Origin: Streptomyces lomondensis
Lineage (GTDB): Bacteria; Actinomycetota; Actinomycetes; Streptomycetales; Streptomycetaceae
Direction: 5' to 3'
DNA: 64,000 nucleotides
Assembly (NCBI RefSeq): GCF_014651035.1
Contig: NZ_BMWC01000008.1
Coordinates: forward strand, 186,001 to 250,000
Below, one piece after another: positions 61,277 to 64,000 of the stretch. Every line of letters begins with the position of its first letter. Positions within the stretch are counted from its first letter, which is position 1. The translations under genes were made by a program, and so were the position numbers. The notes under the pieces were generated by a model. That model did no database searches. It worked only from the letters and a program-made list of their open reading frames with translations, and was not told the origin of the DNA.

Positions 61277-62779
61277 TCAGAGCGAACCGCCCGAGGCGCC
61301 CCGCCTGCCCCACTCGACCAGCGGCCCGTCGAACTGGGCGGCCTCGTGCTGCCGGGGCCGGGCCGCGGGGCCGAAGACGAAGACGTCCTCCGCACCGTCG
61401 AGCACGCCGCCCGAAGGATCGTCGTCGCCGGACCTGCGCACCGGATCCCGCTCCGGCATGAAGATGTCCCGCACGACCATGACGCACAGGTACAGCGTCC
61501 CCAGCAGATGCATGCCGATGGCCCAGTGGTAGCCGTCGGTGGGCAAGCCCTTGTGAGCGTCTCCGCTGGTCGTGTACGCCAGGTACATCCAGATCCCCAG
61601 GAAGTACGCCACCTCGCAGGCCTGCCAGATCAGGAAGTCCCGCCACTTCGGCCGGGCGAGGGCGGCCAGCGGCACCAGCCACAGCACGTACTGCGGCGAG
61701 TAGACCTTGTTGGTGAGGATGAACGCCGCGACGATCAGGAAGGCGAGCTGGGCGAACCGCGGACGGCGCGGTGCGGTCAGAGCGAGCGCCGCCACAGCCG
61801 CGCAGCACACCAGCATCAGCAGCGTGGCAAGCGTGTTGACGGTCTCGGTGCTGAGCGGGTTGTCCGAGTTCTGGGCCATGATCAGCCAGAAGGAGCCGAA
61901 GTCGACGCCCCGTTCCTGGCTGAACGTGTAGAACTTCGACCAGCCCTCGAACGCGAAGAGCATCACCGGCCCGTTCACGACGACCCAGGCGATGATCGCG
62001 CCGCCCAGAGCCGTGCCGAACTCCCGCCACCTGCCCGCGCGCCAGCACAGCACCAGCAACGGGCCGAGGAGCAGGAAGGGGTAGAGCTTGGCTGCCGTGG
62101 CGAGCCCCAGCAGGACACCGAAGGCGAGGGAGCGGCCACGCGACCACATCAGCATCGCCGCGGCCGTCAGAGCGACCGCCAGCAGGTCCCAGTTGATCGT
62201 GGCCGTCAGTGCGGCGGCGGGCGCCAGGGCGACCAGCAGGCCGTCCCAGGGACGCCGGGCGTGGGTGCGGGTCACGCAGACGGCGATGACCGACGCGCAC
62301 ACCATGAGCATCCCGGCGTTGACCATCCAGTACCACTGCTCCTGGTACTGGATGGTGCCGCTGCCCGGCGTGAGCCAAGCGGCGACCTCCATGAAGACAC
62401 CGGTCAGCACCGGGTACTCCAGGTACTGCATGTCCCCGGGGAGCCTGTCGAAGTACGGCACGAGCCCGTCGGCGAAGCCGCGCCCCTGGTAGAGGTGCGG
62501 GATGTCCGAGTAACACGCGTGCGTGTACTGGGAGCTGGCGCCGAAGAACCAGGCGCCGTTGTAGCAGGGCGCCTTCTGGACCAGGCCGAGGGCGAACATG
62601 CCGATCGCCACCAGCGCGATCACTCGTACCGGAGTCCACCAGGACGCCCCGAGCAGGGCACGCCGCCCGAGCGGGCCGCCGATCAGCTCGCTGCCGGCCG
62701 CGGCGACCTCGTCCTCCTTGGTCGGCCGCACCGGCTCCGGCTCGTGGACGCTCGCTCGCGTCGATTCTGCACTGGGCAT
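61277..62779 (-). CDS. GT-C type membrane glycosyltransferase
   Basis: A 500-residue protein with about 10-12 predicted helices, resembling GT87/mannosyltransferases of actinobacteria that use polyprenyl-phosphate sugars. The first loop contains FFGASSQYTHACYSDIPHLY and later EYPVLTGVFME, with acidic residues of the kind used for catalysis. It likely builds a cell-envelope glycan. The start at 62779 (MPSAEST) was chosen; an ATG at 62788 is also in frame. It follows the PBP gene on the same strand, with two parS sites between them. Confidence 0.82.
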   Translation of the reverse strand: MPSAESTRASVHEPEPVRPTKEDEVAAAGSELIGGPLGRRALLGASWWTPVRVIALVAIGMFALGLVQKAPCYNGAWFFGASSQYTHACYSDIPHLYQGRGFADGLVPYFDRLPGDMQYLEYPVLTGVFMEVAAWLTPGSGTIQYQEQWYWMVNAGMLMVCASVIAVCVTRTHARRPWDGLLVALAPAAALTATINWDLLAVALTAAAMLMWSRGRSLAFGVLLGLATAAKLYPFLLLGPLLVLCWRAGRWREFGTALGGAIIAWVVVNGPVMLFAFEGWSKFYTFSQERGVDFGSFWLIMAQNSDNPLSTETVNTLATLLMLVCCAAVAALALTAPRRPRFAQLAFLIVAAFILTNKVYSPQYVLWLVPLAALARPKWRDFLIWQACEVAYFLGIWMYLAYTTSGDAHKGLPTDGYHWAIGMHLLGTLYLCVMVVRDIFMPERDPVRRSGDDDPSGGVLDGAEDVFVFGPAARPRQHEAAQFDGPLVEWGRRGASGGSL

Positions 62780-62851
62780 GCCGCACATCCTGCCGTACGT
62801 GTCTAGTCATACGCCGAGGGCCGCCGTACCCGAGTGGGTGCGGCGGCCCTT

Positions 62852-62887
62852 GTTTCACGTGAAACAGCCTTGCGTTTCACGTGAAAC
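62852..62887. other. parS: pair of perfect parS sites
   Basis: GTTTCACGTGAAAC at 62852-62865 and again at 62874-62887, 22 bases apart, between the PBP gene and the glycosyltransferase. Confidence 0.97.
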
Positions 62888-62910
62888 ACCCAAGCCGGGC
62901 GATCGGTCGG

Positions 62911-64000
62911 CTATCCGGCAGGGCCTCCGAAGATGCCGCCGTTGCCGTTACCCCTGCTGTTTCCGTTCTCGCCGGTATCCGAGGGTGAGGGTGAGGGGCT
63001 CACTTCTCCGCCGGTGCCCCCGTTCTCCGCGCCACCGTCGCTCTCGCACCCGAAGAACCCACAGGTGTCGCTCGGCGAAGGCGACGGAAGCGTCGGGCTC
63101 TCGCTGGGCGTGGCGCTCGGCGACTCGGTCGGAGTCTCGCTGGGCGTGGCGCTCGGGGTCGGGGTCGGCGACGGAGCACCCACCTCGTCCTGGATCTCGC
63201 CGATCGTCTCGGCCTCCGGGAAGCCGGGGTCGGGCTTGCCCTTCAGCGCGGCCTTCATGTACTCGGTCCACACCAGCGTCGGGACGTCACCACCGTGGAT
63301 GGACTCCTCACCCGCCGTGCCGTTCATGGAGAGCAGCCTGGCGCTCTTGGGGTCCTCACGGAACATCGCGACCGAGGTCGACAGTTGCTGGGTGTAGCCG
63401 ACGAACCAGGCGGACTTGTTCTCGTCCGTGGTGCCGGTCTTGCCGGCCGCCGTACGTCCCAGGGACAGCGCGTTCTGACCCGTACCGTTCTGGATGACGT
63501 TCTCCAGGACGTCCGTGACGTTGTTCGCCACCTTCTCGGGCATCGCCTGAGTGATCCTCGGCTTGTCGAAGCCGGCGATTTCCTGCCCGTTGAACTTGAC
63601 GCTGGTCACCGAGTACGGGGCGGCCTGCTTGCCCGCGGCGGCGAACGTCGCGTAGGCGTCGGCCATGCGGATCGCGCTGGGAGTCGACGTACCGAGCGCG
63701 AACGACGGGTTGAGGGTGGCGAAGCTGGCGTCCAGGATGCCGGCCTTCTCGGCCACGTCCCGCACGTTCCTCATCCCCACGTCCATGCCCAGCTGCACGA
63801 ACGGGGTGTTGACGGACTGCTCCATCGCCTTGCGCAGGGTGATGTAGCCCCAGGGGCGCGGACTCTCGTTCTTCTGGCGGAAGGGCGTGTTGTCCTTCTT
63901 GAGAACGTAGGAGCCGTCGTTGTTCCTGACCTTCAGATTGTCGTTGCCGTTGTACTTGCTGAGCGGCGAGAGGGGACCGTCACTCCGGTAGGTGCCGTGC
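62911..64000 (-). CDS. class A penicillin-binding protein, C-terminal part
   Basis: The gene runs off the right edge, so only 362 codons and the stop are seen. They include the end of the transpeptidase domain: SVNT (the SxN motif), then AAGKTGTT (the KTG motif). The SxxK motif and the glycosyltransferase domain lie outside the window. After the domain comes a tail of about 90 residues made of Pro/Ser/Thr/Glu repeats (SETPTESPSATPSESPT) and a Gly/Asn-rich end. The enzyme cross-links peptidoglycan on the cell surface. Confidence 0.9.
   Translation of the reverse strand, partial: HGTYRSDGPLSPLSKYNGNDNLKVRNNDGSYVLKKDNTPFRQKNESPRPWGYITLRKAMEQSVNTPFVQLGMDVGMRNVRDVAEKAGILDASFATLNPSFALGTSTPSAIRMADAYATFAAAGKQAAPYSVTSVKFNGQEIAGFDKPRITQAMPEKVANNVTDVLENVIQNGTGQNALSLGRTAAGKTGTTDENKSAWFVGYTQQLSTSVAMFREDPKSARLLSMNGTAGEESIHGGDVPTLVWTEYMKAALKGKPDPGFPEAETIGEIQDEVGAPSPTPTPSATPSETPTESPSATPSESPTLPSPSPSDTCGFFGCESDGGAENGGTGGEVSPSPSPSDTGENGNSRGNGNGGIFGGPAG

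Overview
The window is high-GC actinobacterial DNA with all the marks of a Streptomyces chromosome: strong G/C bias at third codon positions, frequent GTG starts, many 4-base gene overlaps, and genes typical of the genus (ssgA/ssgR, dtpA, femX, the fused cydDC). From memory the gene order matches the SCO39xx part of S. coelicolor, which lies beside oriC. The DNA agrees: eleven perfect copies of the ParB site GTTTCACGTGAAAC, three one-mismatch copies and three clusters of DnaA boxes lie across the 64 kb. oriC itself (dnaA, dnaN) is not in the window.

Layout. 1-0.7 kb: the end of a DALR-like gene and a histidine-kinase-like ATPase. 0.9-7.1 kb: an extracytoplasmic copper cluster (membrane protein, YcnI, Sco, PCuAC chaperone, CopC-CopD fusion, Tat-exported DyP peroxidase DtpA). 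7.1-10.8 kb: pheA, serS, a HAD phosphatase and an odd tRNA-like gene. 11-15 kb: a two-ATPase, two-permease ABC exporter operon on the minus strand. 15-20 kb: a hydrolase-SDR fusion, an F420-type oxidoreductase, a second HAD phosphatase and an M23 peptidase. 20-26.3 kb: cydA-cydB-cydDC behind a Rex operator. 26.5-31.6 kb: hisC-like aminotransferase, LacI regulator, metallophosphoesterase, membrane protein. 31.7-34.9 kb: a membrane-anchored Nudix-like accessory gene, then thiC with a TPP riboswitch. 34.9-39.5 kb: a YibE/F protein, the sporulation pair ssgA/ssgR, and small membrane and cupin proteins. 39.5-47.5 kb: ptpA, a cystathionine lyase-like enzyme, gene remnants, a methyltransferase, LysR and Nudix proteins, a flavohemoglobin with a long N-terminal extension, and a GNAT protein. 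47.6-51.9 kb: a GlcG/HbpS-like protein, an MFS exporter with its divergent MarR regulator, a GNAT protein and a serine hydrolase. 51.9-53 kb: an accessory patch. 53-58.2 kb: dnaB, a MATE exporter, then rpsF-ssb-rpsR-rplI. 58.4-64 kb: a small membrane protein, femX, an alanine racemase-like protein, a GT-C glycosyltransferase and the C-terminal part of a class A penicillin-binding protein.

The genes are mostly core functions: replication and translation (serS, dnaB, ssb, ribosomal proteins), respiration under low oxygen (cyd), cell wall and division (femX, pbp, ssgA), copper handling linked to morphogenesis (sco, ecuC, dtpA) and vitamin B1 synthesis (thiC). The less ordinary content is in four places: the tRNA-like gene with a long bulged anticodon arm (10.7 kb); the fusion of two gene tails left by a deletion (41.4-41.8 kb); the Nudix-like membrane protein (31.7-32.8 kb); and the way ParB sites have been built into other functional sequence (a peroxidase motif, a start-codon region, a riboswitch arm and a terminator stem). 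I found no insertion sequence, prophage or CRISPR array.
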